A stretch of DNA of 40,344 nucleotides, from the NCBI GenBank assembly GCA_964370445.1, contig CAYJJK010000010.1, positions 1 to 40,344 on the forward strand, read 5' to 3'. The notes beneath the pieces were generated by a model. That model was not told where the DNA came from and made no database searches. It saw nothing but the letters and a program-made list of their open reading frames with translations. Source of the stretch: JAAYCI01 sp964370445 (GTDB lineage Bacteria; Bacillota; Clostridia; Oscillospirales; Ruminococcaceae). Shown piece by piece: positions 17,392 through 26,047 of this stretch. How positions within the stretch are numbered: position 1 is the first letter of the stretch; each line of letters opens with the position of its first letter. Both the position numbers and the translations under genes were made by a program.

Positions 17392-18582
17392 CTAAATCAA
17401 TTTTTTGCCATCACGGATAACATGCAGCATGGGCTTTGACATAATGCTGATGTCTTCGTCCGGATTACCGTCTACCACGATGATGTCGGCAATTTTCCCG
17501 ACTTTTATCGTACCAAGGCGGTCACCCATGTCCACAATTTCCGCACTATTTTTGGTGGCTTGGATAAGCATGTCCATATTGCCATAGCCACTATATTTTT
17601 GGCGTGCATAAAATTCAAGCCCCGGGCGAGCATTGAAATCTGTTTGCACACAATCTGTACCCCAACCCAGTTTCAGCCCTGCTTTATAGGCAACTTTCAA
17701 CCTCTCAAACCCATACATCATCAAATCTTTTTTGCTGGAGCCGTTCGTCATGAGCCCACTAACCGGTTCTTCATAAATAACAGCATGAATGGAATGTGTG
17801 GGAATAATAAACGTTTTTCCACTTTTTAGAAGTTTTTCAATGGCATTGTCGCTAACATAGCTACCATGCTCTACCGTCCGAATGCCAATATCGGTGCATT
17901 TCTCGATGCAGTCACTTCCGTGGCAATGCACAGCCACATGTGTTTGTTTCATTTCTGCGATTTCCTGTAACGTACGCAACTCCTCCACGGTAGCAATGGT
18001 AGAGCCAGGCTTTCCGCCTTTATTAGTGTTAGCACCGGTTCCCATATATTTTAGGAAATCCGCCCCTTTTTCAAGCTCTCGACGCGCCACTTTACGTAAC
18101 TCATCTGGGGAATCGGCCACAGTGTACAAAAGTGGAAAGGTTTGATTTCCCGTTTCTGTGGGTGTGATAATGGTGCCACTAGCCAAAACTCGCGGGCCTT
18201 TTAAATCACCGCGATCAATTGCCTCGCGCACAAAGATGGCTGTGTCCATCACAGCACCGCAATCTCGTAACGAAGTGTAGCCCTGTTTCAAGTAGTCTAA
18301 GGAATAGCGCCAACAATCAAACATTTCCTCGGCCACATTTTTCATAATGACATCTGTGTTACAAGTTTGTTTTTGCAAATAAAGATGACAGTGTAAATCC
18401 CAAAGACCGGGCATTACAGTTTTATGATTTGCGTCGATGACAAGTGCGCCTTCCGGCGGGCTTTGTTTGCCGCAAGGCAAAATTTCATCAATAAGATTAT
18501 CTTTAATAAAGATATCGGCGGTGTTTTCGTTGTATCCTTCTGTAAGTGGAGAAAGCAACCGTGCATTTTGAATAACCAGCAT
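17392..18582 (-). CDS. Metal-dependent amidohydrolase (copy B)
   Basis: This 396-residue enzyme has the amidohydrolase (imidazolonepropionase / Xaa-Pro-dipeptidase-like) fold. Metal-binding motifs occur in order: MPGLWDLHCHLYL (HxH near residue 64), GADFLKYMGTG (carboxylated lysine), THVAVHCHG, TVEHGS, and LGWGTDC (catalytic aspartate). The C-terminal segment GTIKVGKIADIIVVDGNPDE is the typical return to the beta-sandwich. The reaction is hydrolysis of an amide or cyclic amide; the substrate is unknown. AAGGAAGG precedes the ATG. It lies 30 bases after a closely related copy and is the last gene of an operon with an MFS transporter. The cytoplasmic enzyme pair and the permease suggest uptake and hydrolysis of one compound class. 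Confidence 0.88.
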   Translation of the reverse strand: MLVIQNARLLSPLTEGYNENTADIFIKDNLIDEILPCGKQSPPEGALVIDANHKTVMPGLWDLHCHLYLQKQTCNTDVIMKNVAEEMFDCWRYSLDYLKQGYTSLRDCGAVMDTAIFVREAIDRGDLKGPRVLASGTIITPTETGNQTFPLLYTVADSPDELRKVARRELEKGADFLKYMGTGANTNKGGKPGSTIATVEELRTLQEIAEMKQTHVAVHCHGSDCIEKCTDIGIRTVEHGSYVSDNAIEKLLKSGKTFIIPTHSIHAVIYEEPVSGLMTNGSSKKDLMMYGFERLKVAYKAGLKLGWGTDCVQTDFNARPGLEFYARQKYSGYGNMDMLIQATKNSAEIVDMGDRLGTIKVGKIADIIVVDGNPDEDISIMSKPMLHVIRDGKKLI

Positions 18583-18612
18583 TGTACATTACCTTCCTTT
18601 TTATCAGATATT

Positions 18613-19806
18613 TTAAATCATTTTTTTTCCGTTGCTAAACACATGTAGCATTGGTTTCATCATGGCCTCAATCTCTTCATCGGGGTTACCGTCTACCACG
18701 ATGAGGTCAGCAATTTTACCAGCTTTTACTGTGCCCAATTTGTCGTCCACACAAATAATTTCGGCACTGTTTTTAGTGGCTTGCAACAGCATGTCTTTAT
18801 TGGAATAATTGCTGTATTTTTTGCGTGCATAAAACTCAAGACCCGGACGAGCGATAAAGTCGGTTTGCACAATATCGGTGCCCCAGCCCAATTTTAGGCC
18901 GGCTTTATAGGCATTGGCAAGGCAATCAAAACCATGCTTAATGATGTCTTTTTTGCTGCTTCCGTTTGCCATGAGACCCGTAACAGGGTCTTCATAGATC
19001 ACAGTGAAAATTGAAAAAGTGGGAATAACAAAGGTTTTGCCGCTTTTCACCAGCATATCAATGGCTTTTTCTTCAATCAGTGAGCCATGTTCCACAGTGC
19101 GGATGCCCACCTCCACACATTTTTCAATGCCTTCCGTGGCATGGCAGTGTACAGCAACATGGGTTAGCTTCATTTCGGCCACTTCCTGCACAGCTTGCAA
19201 TTCGGCCACGGTGGCAATACGCGAAGCAGGTGCACCACCTTTGTTGGTAACGGCACCGGTTCCCATATATTTCAAAAAATCTGCACCTTTTTCCAGCTCC
19301 TTGCGGGCGGTTTCACGCAAAGCATCGGGCGAGTCGGCCACAGCATACAAAAGCGGGAAGGTTTTGTTTCCCACCTCTGTGGGGGTCATGATAAGGCCAC
19401 TGGCAATAATGCGTGGGCCTTTCAAGTCACCACGGTTGATGGCATCACGCAGGTAAATGGAGGCTTCCATCGTGCCACCCACATCGCGCAGTGTTGTAAA
19501 GCCCTGCTTCATATATTCAAGAGAATAGCGCCAACAATCAAACATTTCTTCAGAAGGATTTTTCATAATCACATCTGTGTTGCAAGTTTGGCTTTGCAAA
19601 TAGAGATGACAGTGCAAATCAAACAGGCCGGGCATCACGGTTTTTCCGGCCACATCAATAACAGTGGCACCTGCCGGTGGAGTTTGTTTACCGCAGGGTA
19701 AAATTTCATCAATGAGATCATCTTTAATGAAAATGTCGGCTGTGGATTCACTGTAGCCTTCGGTTAGATACGAAATAAGACGAGCATTTTGAATGACAGT
19801 AATCAT
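18613..19806 (-). CDS. Metal-dependent amidohydrolase (copy A)
   Basis: This is the 397-residue paralogue of the downstream gene, alignable along its whole length without large gaps. All metal ligands are present: MPGLFDLHCHLYL, GADFLKYMGTG, THVAVHCHA, TVEHGS and LGWGTDI. Differences cluster in the substrate loops, for example GTMEASIYLRDAINRG where copy B has GAVMDTAIFVREAIDRG. The two enzymes could therefore act on related but distinct substrates. A GGAG site precedes the ATG, and the MFS gene ends 12 bases upstream. The tandem duplication appears old, because synonymous and amino-acid changes are spread evenly. Confidence 0.88.
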   Translation of the reverse strand: MITVIQNARLISYLTEGYSESTADIFIKDDLIDEILPCGKQTPPAGATVIDVAGKTVMPGLFDLHCHLYLQSQTCNTDVIMKNPSEEMFDCWRYSLEYMKQGFTTLRDVGGTMEASIYLRDAINRGDLKGPRIIASGLIMTPTEVGNKTFPLLYAVADSPDALRETARKELEKGADFLKYMGTGAVTNKGGAPASRIATVAELQAVQEVAEMKLTHVAVHCHATEGIEKCVEVGIRTVEHGSLIEEKAIDMLVKSGKTFVIPTFSIFTVIYEDPVTGLMANGSSKKDIIKHGFDCLANAYKAGLKLGWGTDIVQTDFIARPGLEFYARKKYSNYSNKDMLLQATKNSAEIICVDDKLGTVKAGKIADLIVVDGNPDEEIEAMMKPMLHVFSNGKKMI

Positions 19807-19818
19807 AGTAAACTCTCC

Positions 19819-21090
19819 TTATGCGGTTGTGGAAACACTTTGGGTTGTGGTTTCCGCACTACGGATTTTGGTGAGATATCGGCCATACAGGATGCTGGTG
19901 ACCAAGGTAAGTACAGCGGCACCCACCATCATGTACATCACATAGTTGTAACCGGTGTTGCCATAGGTGTCGAGTAAATAGCCGAAGAATGTCCAGATGT
20001 AGATATCGGAGCTGTAGCCCACGGCAGACACGATGCCCACCACGGTTCCCAGAATCTCAATTGGCACTTTAACCTCAGCCACAGGAACATACATGCCACT
20101 GCGTGCCAAATTGAAAGAGATACAGAACACAAACACCATAACAACGGCGATGAGAAGCAGATTAGGAGAACCCGGAATCAGAGCCAAAACAATACCGGAG
20201 ATAATGGTTAAAGCAGAAGAAAGGATGAGCACTTTCGGGCAGCTTCCGGCGCGGTCAACCATAACACCGCCGATGGGAGACATAACAATACGGAAGCCGA
20301 ATTTGATGATGATACCCATGGCCGTGGCCCAGGTGACGGGCATGAGGAACACGTCGTGCAGATAGGGGTTTAGGTAGTTTGCGCCGGAGAGGATGAGGAA
20401 CAAAGCAAACACGATGATGCTGTTGAACCAAGTGACAGGATATTTGAAGGCTTGTGGAATGAGCTTAAAGCTGAAATTCCCCTTTTGTGCATGCTCAGCT
20501 ACATAGATTTTTTCGGGTTTGAACAGGAAGAAGATGAGAACAGCAAGGGCCGCGCTGATGCCACAGTAGCTCATGATGACATACTCAAAGTTGCCGCCGG
20601 CCTCGATGTAAGAGGAAAAGGCAATCAAAATAACATTGGAGAAAATGATGGAGGTTAGGCCATAGAAGGCCTCAAATGCACCGAACAGTTTGCCTTGCTC
20701 TGCATCGGTGCCCATCATGCGAATGCTCTTTACAAAGGCAGACCAATACAGGAACACAGCCGTAACACCAAAGCCCATGTAGATGAGCAACATCGTGCTG
20801 TAACTGGGGTAGGTAGTCATAACAAGGCCGAGGCCTGCGGTGAGCAAACTGGATAGAATCATCAAGATTTTGGGGCTGAATTTGTCGGCCATAAAGCCGC
20901 CAAACAAATAGCCTAAAACAGCCAAAACACCATACATGGAAAGCAACTGACCCATTTGCTGGTTGGTGTATTCAAATGCGGTTTGGAATGGAACATAATA
21001 GTAAGAGGGCAAATAAACAATGTTCCAAATGTTCAGGCCGGCCGTGATCAAAAGCAAAGTTCCGTAACGTCTCATGTTGTTTTTTTTCAT
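19819..21090 (-). CDS. MFS transporter
   Basis: This is a 423-residue major facilitator with about twelve membrane helices in two halves. Loop 2-3 has GGFMADKFSPKILM, close to the G-x-x-x-D-R/K signature, and the second half repeats it as GGVMVDRAGSCPKV. The substrate is not readable, but the operon with two amidohydrolases argues for import of an amide-type nutrient. I chose the ATG at 21090. The only strong binding site, GAGGAGG, lies 14 bases upstream, which is unusually far; no nearer in-frame start exists, and an ATG at 21153 would lie inside the operator-promoter transcript start region. First gene of the operon, controlled by the double operator at 21157-21205. Confidence 0.85.
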   Translation of the reverse strand: MKKNNMRRYGTLLLITAGLNIWNIVYLPSYYYVPFQTAFEYTNQQMGQLLSMYGVLAVLGYLFGGFMADKFSPKILMILSSLLTAGLGLVMTTYPSYSTMLLIYMGFGVTAVFLYWSAFVKSIRMMGTDAEQGKLFGAFEAFYGLTSIIFSNVILIAFSSYIEAGGNFEYVIMSYCGISAALAVLIFFLFKPEKIYVAEHAQKGNFSFKLIPQAFKYPVTWFNSIIVFALFLILSGANYLNPYLHDVFLMPVTWATAMGIIIKFGFRIVMSPIGGVMVDRAGSCPKVLILSSALTIISGIVLALIPGSPNLLLIAVVMVFVFCISFNLARSGMYVPVAEVKVPIEILGTVVGIVSAVGYSSDIYIWTFFGYLLDTYGNTGYNYVMYMMVGAAVLTLVTSILYGRYLTKIRSAETTTQSVSTTA

Positions 21091-21156
21091 AGTTCTTTTT
21101 AATACCTCCTCAAAATAAATAAGCCATTGCTTTCTGACTATGTGTAAATACATGCC

Positions 21157-21213
21157 CCAAATTTACACATGTGTAATATCTAAAATTATACATGTGTAAA
21201 TTTGGATATACAA
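21157..21213 (-). promoter_or_regulatory. MFS-amidohydrolase promoter with paired palindromic operators
   Basis: CCAAATTTACACATGTGTAA (21157-21176) and its near-exact reverse complement (21186-21205, 19 of 20 matching) form a large inverted repeat. Each arm also contains its own palindrome: TTACACATGTGTAA is perfect, TTATACATGTGTAA is off by one. On the minus strand TTGTAT (-35, 21208-21213) and TATAAT (-10, 21185-21190) are 17 bases apart. One palindrome therefore fills the spacer and the other covers the transcription start. A partial third copy, TGTGTAAATACATG, follows at about 21141. This is a textbook repressor layout; the repressor is not identified. Confidence 0.6.
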
Positions 21214-21534
21214 TTGACTTTTCAACTAAAAATAAAATGAATTTTTTGTGAATAATGCAAATTTGAAGAAATGAAGGTGGGTGTATTCACTTTAAAATCC
21301 TAACGACGGTAATTAGATATAACCTAGAATATTATTTTCAAATATAGTATATAAAACACTTCGATTACTTCATCAAACACCATCTTTCAAAAGTGCATTC
21401 GACTAAGTTGCTCGTGATCTTTTGTTAAAAATGTCAAAAGTAACAGACTATGAATGGTATGAATATCCCCTGAGATATAAAACTTATATTTTAAATATTT
21501 TTGTCGTTTTTTCGTTTTATTTTTAATTTTTATA
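21214..21534. other. Intergenic region without recognised gene
   Basis: This AT-rich gap lies between the divergent MFS operon and tdh-kbl. I see no ORF with a binding site and no clear promoter for tdh; TACAAT at 21604-21609 is a possible -10 without a well-spaced -35. Confidence 0.4.
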
Positions 21535-21535
21535 C

Positions 21536-21560
21536 AAAAAATGTCCTTCACCCAAGGACA
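21536..21560 (-). terminator. Possible minus-strand terminator upstream of tdh
   Basis: TGTCCTT (21542-21548) and AAGGACA (21554-21560) form a perfect 7-bp stem with a five-base loop. On the minus strand it is followed by a run of T residues (21536-21541). No minus-strand gene lies nearby to the right, so it may instead block antisense transcription or be an operator for tdh. Confidence 0.35.
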
Positions 21561-21654
21561 GCAAGTCCAAATTTTGACTCTATTTTTTGCATTTTCTCTG
21601 TGTTACAATGTGCTCGAAAGCCGAAACAACAGAAAGTACCAACGGAGGAACAAG

Positions 21655-22713
21655 ATGCAAAAAGAAATGTTTGCACTCGTAAAAGAAACGGCCGCCCCCG
21701 GCCTTACACTTAAAAAAGTGCCGATGCCAAAGGTGGGCGTGGGAGAAGTGCTGATTAAAATCCACAAAACGGCCATTTGCGGCACCGATGTGCACATCTA
21801 CAACTGGGACGAATGGAGCCAGCGCACTATCAAGGCCCCTATGGTGATAGGACACGAATTTGTGGGCGAGATTGTGGCAATGGACGATCACGCCTCCGGC
21901 TATGAGATTGGGGAAATTGTGTCGGGCGAGGGGCACATTGTGTGCAAAACCTGCCGCAACTGCATGGCGGGAAGGCGCCACCTGTGTAAAAACACCGTGG
22001 GTGTGGGCGTGCATCGTGACGGTGCCTTTGCCCAGTATCTGTCCATACCCTACGAAAATGTGGTGCGCGTGGCAGACGGCATCCCAAAGGAAGTGGCTGC
22101 TTGTTTTGACCCACTGGGCAATGCTGTGCACACGGCGCTCAAGTTCGACTGTGTGGGCGAGGATGTGCTCATTACGGGTGCGGGCCCCATTGGCATCATG
22201 GCGGCGGCCATTGTGCGCCACTGCGGGTGCAAACACATTGTGCTCACCGATGTAAACGACACACGGCTAGAGCTTGCAAAAAAAGTGGTGCCAAGTGTGT
22301 ATACTCTCAATGTGGCAAAACACGATCTCTCCAAAGCCATGGGGGATTTGGAGATGAAAGAGGGCTTTGACGTGGGCCTTGAAATGAGTGGTAACGAGCG
22401 CGCCTTTGCCTCCATGGTGGATGTGATGAACGGAGGCGGAAAAATTGCAGTGCTTGGCCTGCATAGCGGAAAAACTCAAATTGATTGGGATCGTGTAGTG
22501 TTCAACGGGCTCACCATTCAGGGTATTTACGGGCGAGAAATGTTCGAAACTTGGTACAAGATGATGAGCATGCTGCAAACGGGGCTTGATATTGGTGGCA
22601 TCATTACCCACCATTTTGACGTAAAAGACTATGAACAAGGCTTTGAGGCTATGAACAGTGGCGCAAGCGGAAAAGTAGTGCTGGATTGGCTTTGCACTAA
22701 AGAGGAGGCATAA
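21655..22713 (+). CDS. tdh: L-threonine 3-dehydrogenase
   Basis: Oxidises L-threonine with NAD+ to 2-amino-3-ketobutyrate in the cytoplasm. It is a 352-residue zinc-dependent medium-chain dehydrogenase. The catalytic zinc region is AICGTDVHIYNWDEW (Cys near residue 42) with GHEFVGE (His near 67). The structural zinc lobe is CKTCRNCMAGRRHLC, and the NAD Rossmann motif is GAGPIGIMAAAI. The NWDEW segment separates threonine dehydrogenase from sorbitol-type relatives. I chose the ATG at 21655 because GGAGG lies six bases upstream; an in-frame ATG at 21541 falls in the upstream hairpin. kbl starts two bases after its stop, so both pathway steps are made from one message. Confidence 0.95.
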   Translation: MQKEMFALVKETAAPGLTLKKVPMPKVGVGEVLIKIHKTAICGTDVHIYNWDEWSQRTIKAPMVIGHEFVGEIVAMDDHASGYEIGEIVSGEGHIVCKTCRNCMAGRRHLCKNTVGVGVHRDGAFAQYLSIPYENVVRVADGIPKEVAACFDPLGNAVHTALKFDCVGEDVLITGAGPIGIMAAAIVRHCGCKHIVLTDVNDTRLELAKKVVPSVYTLNVAKHDLSKAMGDLEMKEGFDVGLEMSGNERAFASMVDVMNGGGKIAVLGLHSGKTQIDWDRVVFNGLTIQGIYGREMFETWYKMMSMLQTGLDIGGIITHHFDVKDYEQGFEAMNSGASGKVVLDWLCTKEEA

Positions 22714-22715
22714 AC

Positions 22716-23915
22716 ATGGGAAAAAGGGAAGCACTGAATATTTTTGACGCACGTGTACAAGAGGCCAAAGCGGCCGGCACCTACAAAGCCGAGCGCTTGC
22801 TCACCTCACCACAAGGCGGGCGTATCAGCACAACCGCGGGAGATGGTTTTGTTAATATGTGCGCCAACAACTACCTTGGCCTGTGTGATGACGAAAGCAT
22901 CATCAAGGCTGCCAAAGACAGTTATGATACATGGGGCTTTGGTCTGTCATCCGTTCGTTTTATCTGTGGCACCACCACGTTGCATAAAGAGCTGGAGCAG
23001 AAATTATCTGATTTTTTGGGGATGGAAGATTGTATTCTCTATTCCTCTTGTTTTGATGCGAATGCCGGATTGTTTGAAACTTTGCTTACGGCAGAAGATG
23101 CCATCATTTCAGATGCACTCAACCACGCCTCCATCATAGATGGCGTGCGCCTTTGCAAGGCCAAGCGTCTGCGCTATGCCAACAATGATATGGCAGAGCT
23201 TGAAAAAGCATTACAAGAAGCAGAAGGTAGCCGCATCAAACTTATTGCCACCGACGGTGTGTTTTCGATGGACGGCATCGTGGCAAACCTTTCATCTATT
23301 TGCGACTTGGCGGAGAAGTATGGCGCACTTGTGATGGTGGACGACAGCCATGCCGTTGGTTTTATGGGCGAAGGCGGCAAAGGCACACACGAATACCGCG
23401 ATGTGATGGGACGCATCGACATTTTAACAGGCACACTTGGCAAGGCGCTTGGCGGTGCTTCGGGTGGATATACGGCGGCGCGCAAAGAAATTGTGGCTTT
23501 GCTTCGTCAAAACAGCCGCCCCTACCTTTTTTCCAACACCTTGGCACCCGCCATTGCGGCGGCCTCTTTGCAGGTGCTGGACATTCTTGAAACCAGCGGC
23601 GAGGCAAGAGAAAAGCTAAAAGGGAACACGGCCTTTTTCCGCAGTGAAGCGGCAAAACTCGGCTTTGACATCGTGGACAGCGAGCATCCCATTGTGGCCA
23701 TTATGCTGTATGACGCGAAATTGGCCGCGGCTATGGCCGCGCGCCTCATGGAGCTTGGTGTGTATGTCACCGCGTTTTCTTATCCCGTAGTGCCCAAAGA
23801 CAAAGCACGCATTCGTGTGCAAATTTCTGCTGCGCACACACAAGATGACTTACAAAAGGCTCTTTCAGCGTTTGCTACGGCAAAGGCCGAGTTGGCAAAG
23901 GCCGAGTTGGCATAG
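22716..23915 (+). CDS. kbl: Glycine C-acetyltransferase (2-amino-3-ketobutyrate CoA ligase)
   Basis: Cleaves 2-amino-3-ketobutyrate with coenzyme A to glycine and acetyl-CoA, completing threonine breakdown with Tdh. It is a 399-residue pyridoxal-phosphate enzyme of the alpha-oxoamine synthase family. Visible motifs are NMCANNYLGL at the N-terminus, FGLSSVRFICGTTTLHKELE, the PLP-contacting DDSHAVGFMG, and the Schiff-base lysine in GTLGKALGGASGG (about residue 242). AGGAGG within the tdh end serves as its binding site. The last residues contain a duplicated AKAEL unit caused by a 15-base tandem repeat, which lengthens the tail slightly and is unlikely to affect the fold. Confidence 0.95.
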   Translation: MGKREALNIFDARVQEAKAAGTYKAERLLTSPQGGRISTTAGDGFVNMCANNYLGLCDDESIIKAAKDSYDTWGFGLSSVRFICGTTTLHKELEQKLSDFLGMEDCILYSSCFDANAGLFETLLTAEDAIISDALNHASIIDGVRLCKAKRLRYANNDMAELEKALQEAEGSRIKLIATDGVFSMDGIVANLSSICDLAEKYGALVMVDDSHAVGFMGEGGKGTHEYRDVMGRIDILTGTLGKALGGASGGYTAARKEIVALLRQNSRPYLFSNTLAPAIAAASLQVLDILETSGEAREKLKGNTAFFRSEAAKLGFDIVDSEHPIVAIMLYDAKLAAAMAARLMELGVYVTAFSYPVVPKDKARIRVQISAAHTQDDLQKALSAFATAKAELAKAELA

Positions 23916-24334
23916 CCAAAGTGGCGTGCCCTTTAATATTATTGTCTTTGTGATTTCATTTTCATGCACTACCAAAACAGTAGCCATCCACCTACAAATG
24001 ATATTTTCTTCAAATATCGAAGCTGGGGATATTCCTGTTCAATAGTGGTTTTGAGCAATCTAACTAGTGTTTCTTGCCGTTTATGATATCCAGCTCGATC
24101 TTAGGCGGCTTACTTTTTGAGAAATCACCAAAAGTGTACAGTTACAAATTGCAAGAAATATTTAAATTGTTAAAGCCGGCGGCTATGAAAAAAATTTAGA
24201 CTACTGAATGGCATCCTTTACACTAAAGATGCCTATATTAAAAGTATCGCAATCATCTGTATCTTTTTTGTTACTAAAACAATCGTTTTTACATCGTATC
24301 TGTGTTTAATTATTGAATTTTGAAAATTCATAGC
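23916..24334. other. Non-coding or decayed region after kbl
   Basis: Roughly 420 AT-rich bases without a credible gene. A 40-codon minus-strand stretch (about 23966-24092) reads YHKRQETLVRLL, then EQEYPQLRYLKKISFVGG, between stops. It could be a scrap of a decayed protein gene, but I cannot name it. Confidence 0.35.
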
Positions 24335-24379
24335 AAAGAAAAAGACGGCTTTCCTTAAAAGGTGGCCGTCTTTTTCTTT
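24335..24379. terminator. Strong bidirectional terminator
   Basis: AAAGAAAAAGACGGC (24335-24349) and GCCGTCTTTTTCTTT (24365-24379) are perfect 15-bp complements around a 15-base loop. T-rich arms on both strands make it usable in both directions. It separates the tdh-kbl region from the mobile element. Confidence 0.75.
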
Positions 24380-24561
24380 GGAAAAACGGTGTCTATGTGT
24401 AAAAAAGAGTCCACGGTTAATTCAAAATATAGAAACATAATTCATAAAAACAATCACTGGATTCAATTACTTTCAAAGCAAAATAAGCCTAGGAAAAAGA
24501 GAGAAGATCCATATTCTTTTTTCTTATTTCACCTTTTGTATTTATCAATGCATATCTATGT

Positions 24562-24595
24562 AGCCCGATTGAGACAAACTCAATCGGGCTTTTTT
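24562..24595 (+). terminator. Rho-independent terminator
   Basis: AGCCCGATTGAG (24562-24573) pairs perfectly with CTCAATCGGGCT (24579-24590) around ACAAA, followed by TTTTTT. It is a textbook terminator that insulates the sigma-like gene that starts 100 bases downstream. Confidence 0.85.
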
Positions 24596-24693
24596 ATGTC
24601 GATTTATAGATTTTTTTATCGAAGCAGGGCACCTCCAGTTGAATTTTGGGTTTTGAACATAAAAAACAAAATTCAAATTTGGAGGAAAAGAAA

Positions 24694-25308
24694 ATGACTC
24701 TAGATGCAAAGAGTGTTCACATACTCAATAAAAACGAACCTAACAAAATCATTTACCCATCTGTGAAAAATGCTTTTCACTACATAGAACTGAAAGACGG
24801 TATTGTCACAGAGCATTTTATCGACCTAGAGCGTCCCCAAAACAGTTACCAACTGGAAATCCCTGAAATGGCCGCAGAGAGCTTTCGATTTCATAAAAAG
24901 CTGTCGGATGATGATTATCAAGCATTAGACAACGATGAAAGCGAATATTATCGCCAAACCACCTATATTCAAGATTTGGAAAGCTCTGAAACCGTTTGCT
25001 CCCCCTCATGCGAAGACGAAGTTTTTTCTGCATTTGAGAAGAAACCTCTCAAGAAATCCAGCCCCCGAAACATGAAAAATGCCATGAAGATTTTGGACGA
25101 ATTGCTTACCCCAAAACAGAAGCGAAGGTACCTAGAAAACGTCTAAAAAAAGCACTCTACACATAAAATCGCAAAAAAAGAAGGAGTGAACCAAAAAACA
25201 ATCTATGAATCGTTGAAAACAGCCAAGAAAAAAGTTAAATCTTTTTCAAAATCGACCCAAAAACAGGGTGAAAACACCCCCTCAAAACGGGCAAAAAAGC
25301 ACGTTTAA
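24694..25308 (+). pseudogene. Sigma-70 region-4-like regulator interrupted by an in-frame stop
   Basis: The ATG at 24694 has GGAGG upstream and opens a 150-codon frame ending LTPKQKRRYLENV and a TAA at 25144-25146. The same frame continues without shift: KKHSTHKIAKKEGVNQKTIY, then ESLKTAKKKVKSFS, to a TAA at 25306-25308. LTPKQKRRYL followed by an IAxxEGVNQKTIYESLxxAKKK helix-turn-helix is the usual C-terminal region-4-like domain of small sigma-type regulators in Firmicutes mobile elements. The stop therefore splits the DNA-binding domain. Either it is a nonsense mutation that removed DNA binding, or the stop is read through. The rest of the protein (negatively charged, DLERPQNSYQLEIPEM) is unremarkable. 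Confidence 0.65.
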
Positions 25309-25310
25309 TA

Positions 25311-25333
25311 GGAGGGAAAATAAATTTTCCTCC
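25311..25333. other. Hairpin after the sigma-like gene
   Basis: GGAGGGAAAA and TTTTCCTCC form a 9-bp stem with one bulged G and a short loop, directly after the readthrough stop. No T-run follows. It begins the structured leader region described next. Confidence 0.4.
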
Positions 25334-25360
25334 ACTGAACCTTGAAAATTGAATACCCGA

Positions 25361-25780
25361 AAACCTAAATACCTTAGTTGACGGAGCCCACAAGGAAAAG
25401 CGACATTGGTTGATGCGCTGTGACCACCATTTCGGTGAGAGCGATTCACATCAGACCATAAAACCGGCTGTGGCGGCCGGTTCGCAATAACCCCGTCAAC
25501 CTACAATGATACTTCTGTCCCGTCATAAGGCCGAGCGTGAGAGGAAGGCAACTTCCAAAACCGTCGCAGCAAATGAGGGCAGCCGGCGGAGAACCCGGCG
25601 GTGGTGAAATTCCAATGATGTAGCCTAGCCCGCTACAGTTTAGGTAATCGCCTTTCGTGCCCCTGGAGTAGTGTCGAATTAAGCACACCAGAACTTCGCA
25701 AATAGCAAAAACACATTTGCTATTAGATGCCATGCGGACTACCCATTTCACTTACAACAAATCAAAACCACCTGGGTAGC
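25361..25780 (+). ncRNA. Candidate large structured RNA / leader
   Basis: This 420-base tract has no ORF with a binding site, is richer in G and C than its flanks, and is dense in potential helices. A long-range pair ACCTAAA (about 25363) with TTTAGGT (about 25640) encloses an inner pair TTGACGG (25378-25384) with CCGTCAA (25493-25499). Local hairpins include ACCGGC/GCCGGT (about 25463-25481), CACC/GGTG, GGAAG-GCAA-CTTCC with a GNRA loop (about 25543-25556), GCCGG/CCGGC (about 25582-25599) and a 9-bp AATAGCAAA/TTTGCTATT stem (25701-25724). A final pair CTACCCA/TGGGTAG (25739-25779) stands 40 bases before the next gene's binding site. I cannot assign it to a known RNA family. It could be a cis-acting leader for the recombinase operon or a free RNA. 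Confidence 0.45.
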
Positions 25781-25829
25781 CCGTATTGATGTGGTAGCAA
25801 AAACAAAAATAACAAAGGAGATGAATATC

Positions 25830-26036
25830 ATGCTTAACAAATTCAAAAAAGGCAAAGAACCCTGCCTGTGCTCGGAGAAAAGCAAACCCACTCACATTAC
25901 CCCCGACGAAAAACCACACAGGCCCTTTAAAACTTGCGGAAAATGCCGCTACGCCGGGCATGGCTTTCTCTGTGGAAGCCGCGAGGGTGACTGTTTAAAG
26001 ACACATATGGACAAACTGAATAAAAGAAAAGCATAA
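25830..26036 (+). CDS. Small cysteine-rich element protein
   Basis: 68 residues beginning MLNKFKKGKEPCLCSEK and containing CGKCRYAGHGFLCGSREGDC. The CLC, CGKC and C-x-n-C spacings suggest a small zinc-binding fold. AAGGAG lies nine bases before the ATG at 25830; an ATG at 25821 would abut the binding site directly. The next small gene begins 11 bases after its stop, so the two are co-transcribed and lead into the recombinases. The function is unknown. Confidence 0.6.
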   Translation: MLNKFKKGKEPCLCSEKSKPTHITPDEKPHRPFKTCGKCRYAGHGFLCGSREGDCLKTHMDKLNKRKA

Positions 26037-26047
26037 GGAGGTTCCTC

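Noticed and set aside
21580..22236. 218-codon minus-strand open frame opposite tdh.
   Set aside because: Shadow of tdh; His-rich composition is typical of antisense reading, and no family motif is seen.
24362..24697. 111-codon plus-strand open frame upstream of the sigma-like gene.
   Set aside because: It runs through one complete terminator and half of another and has no binding site.
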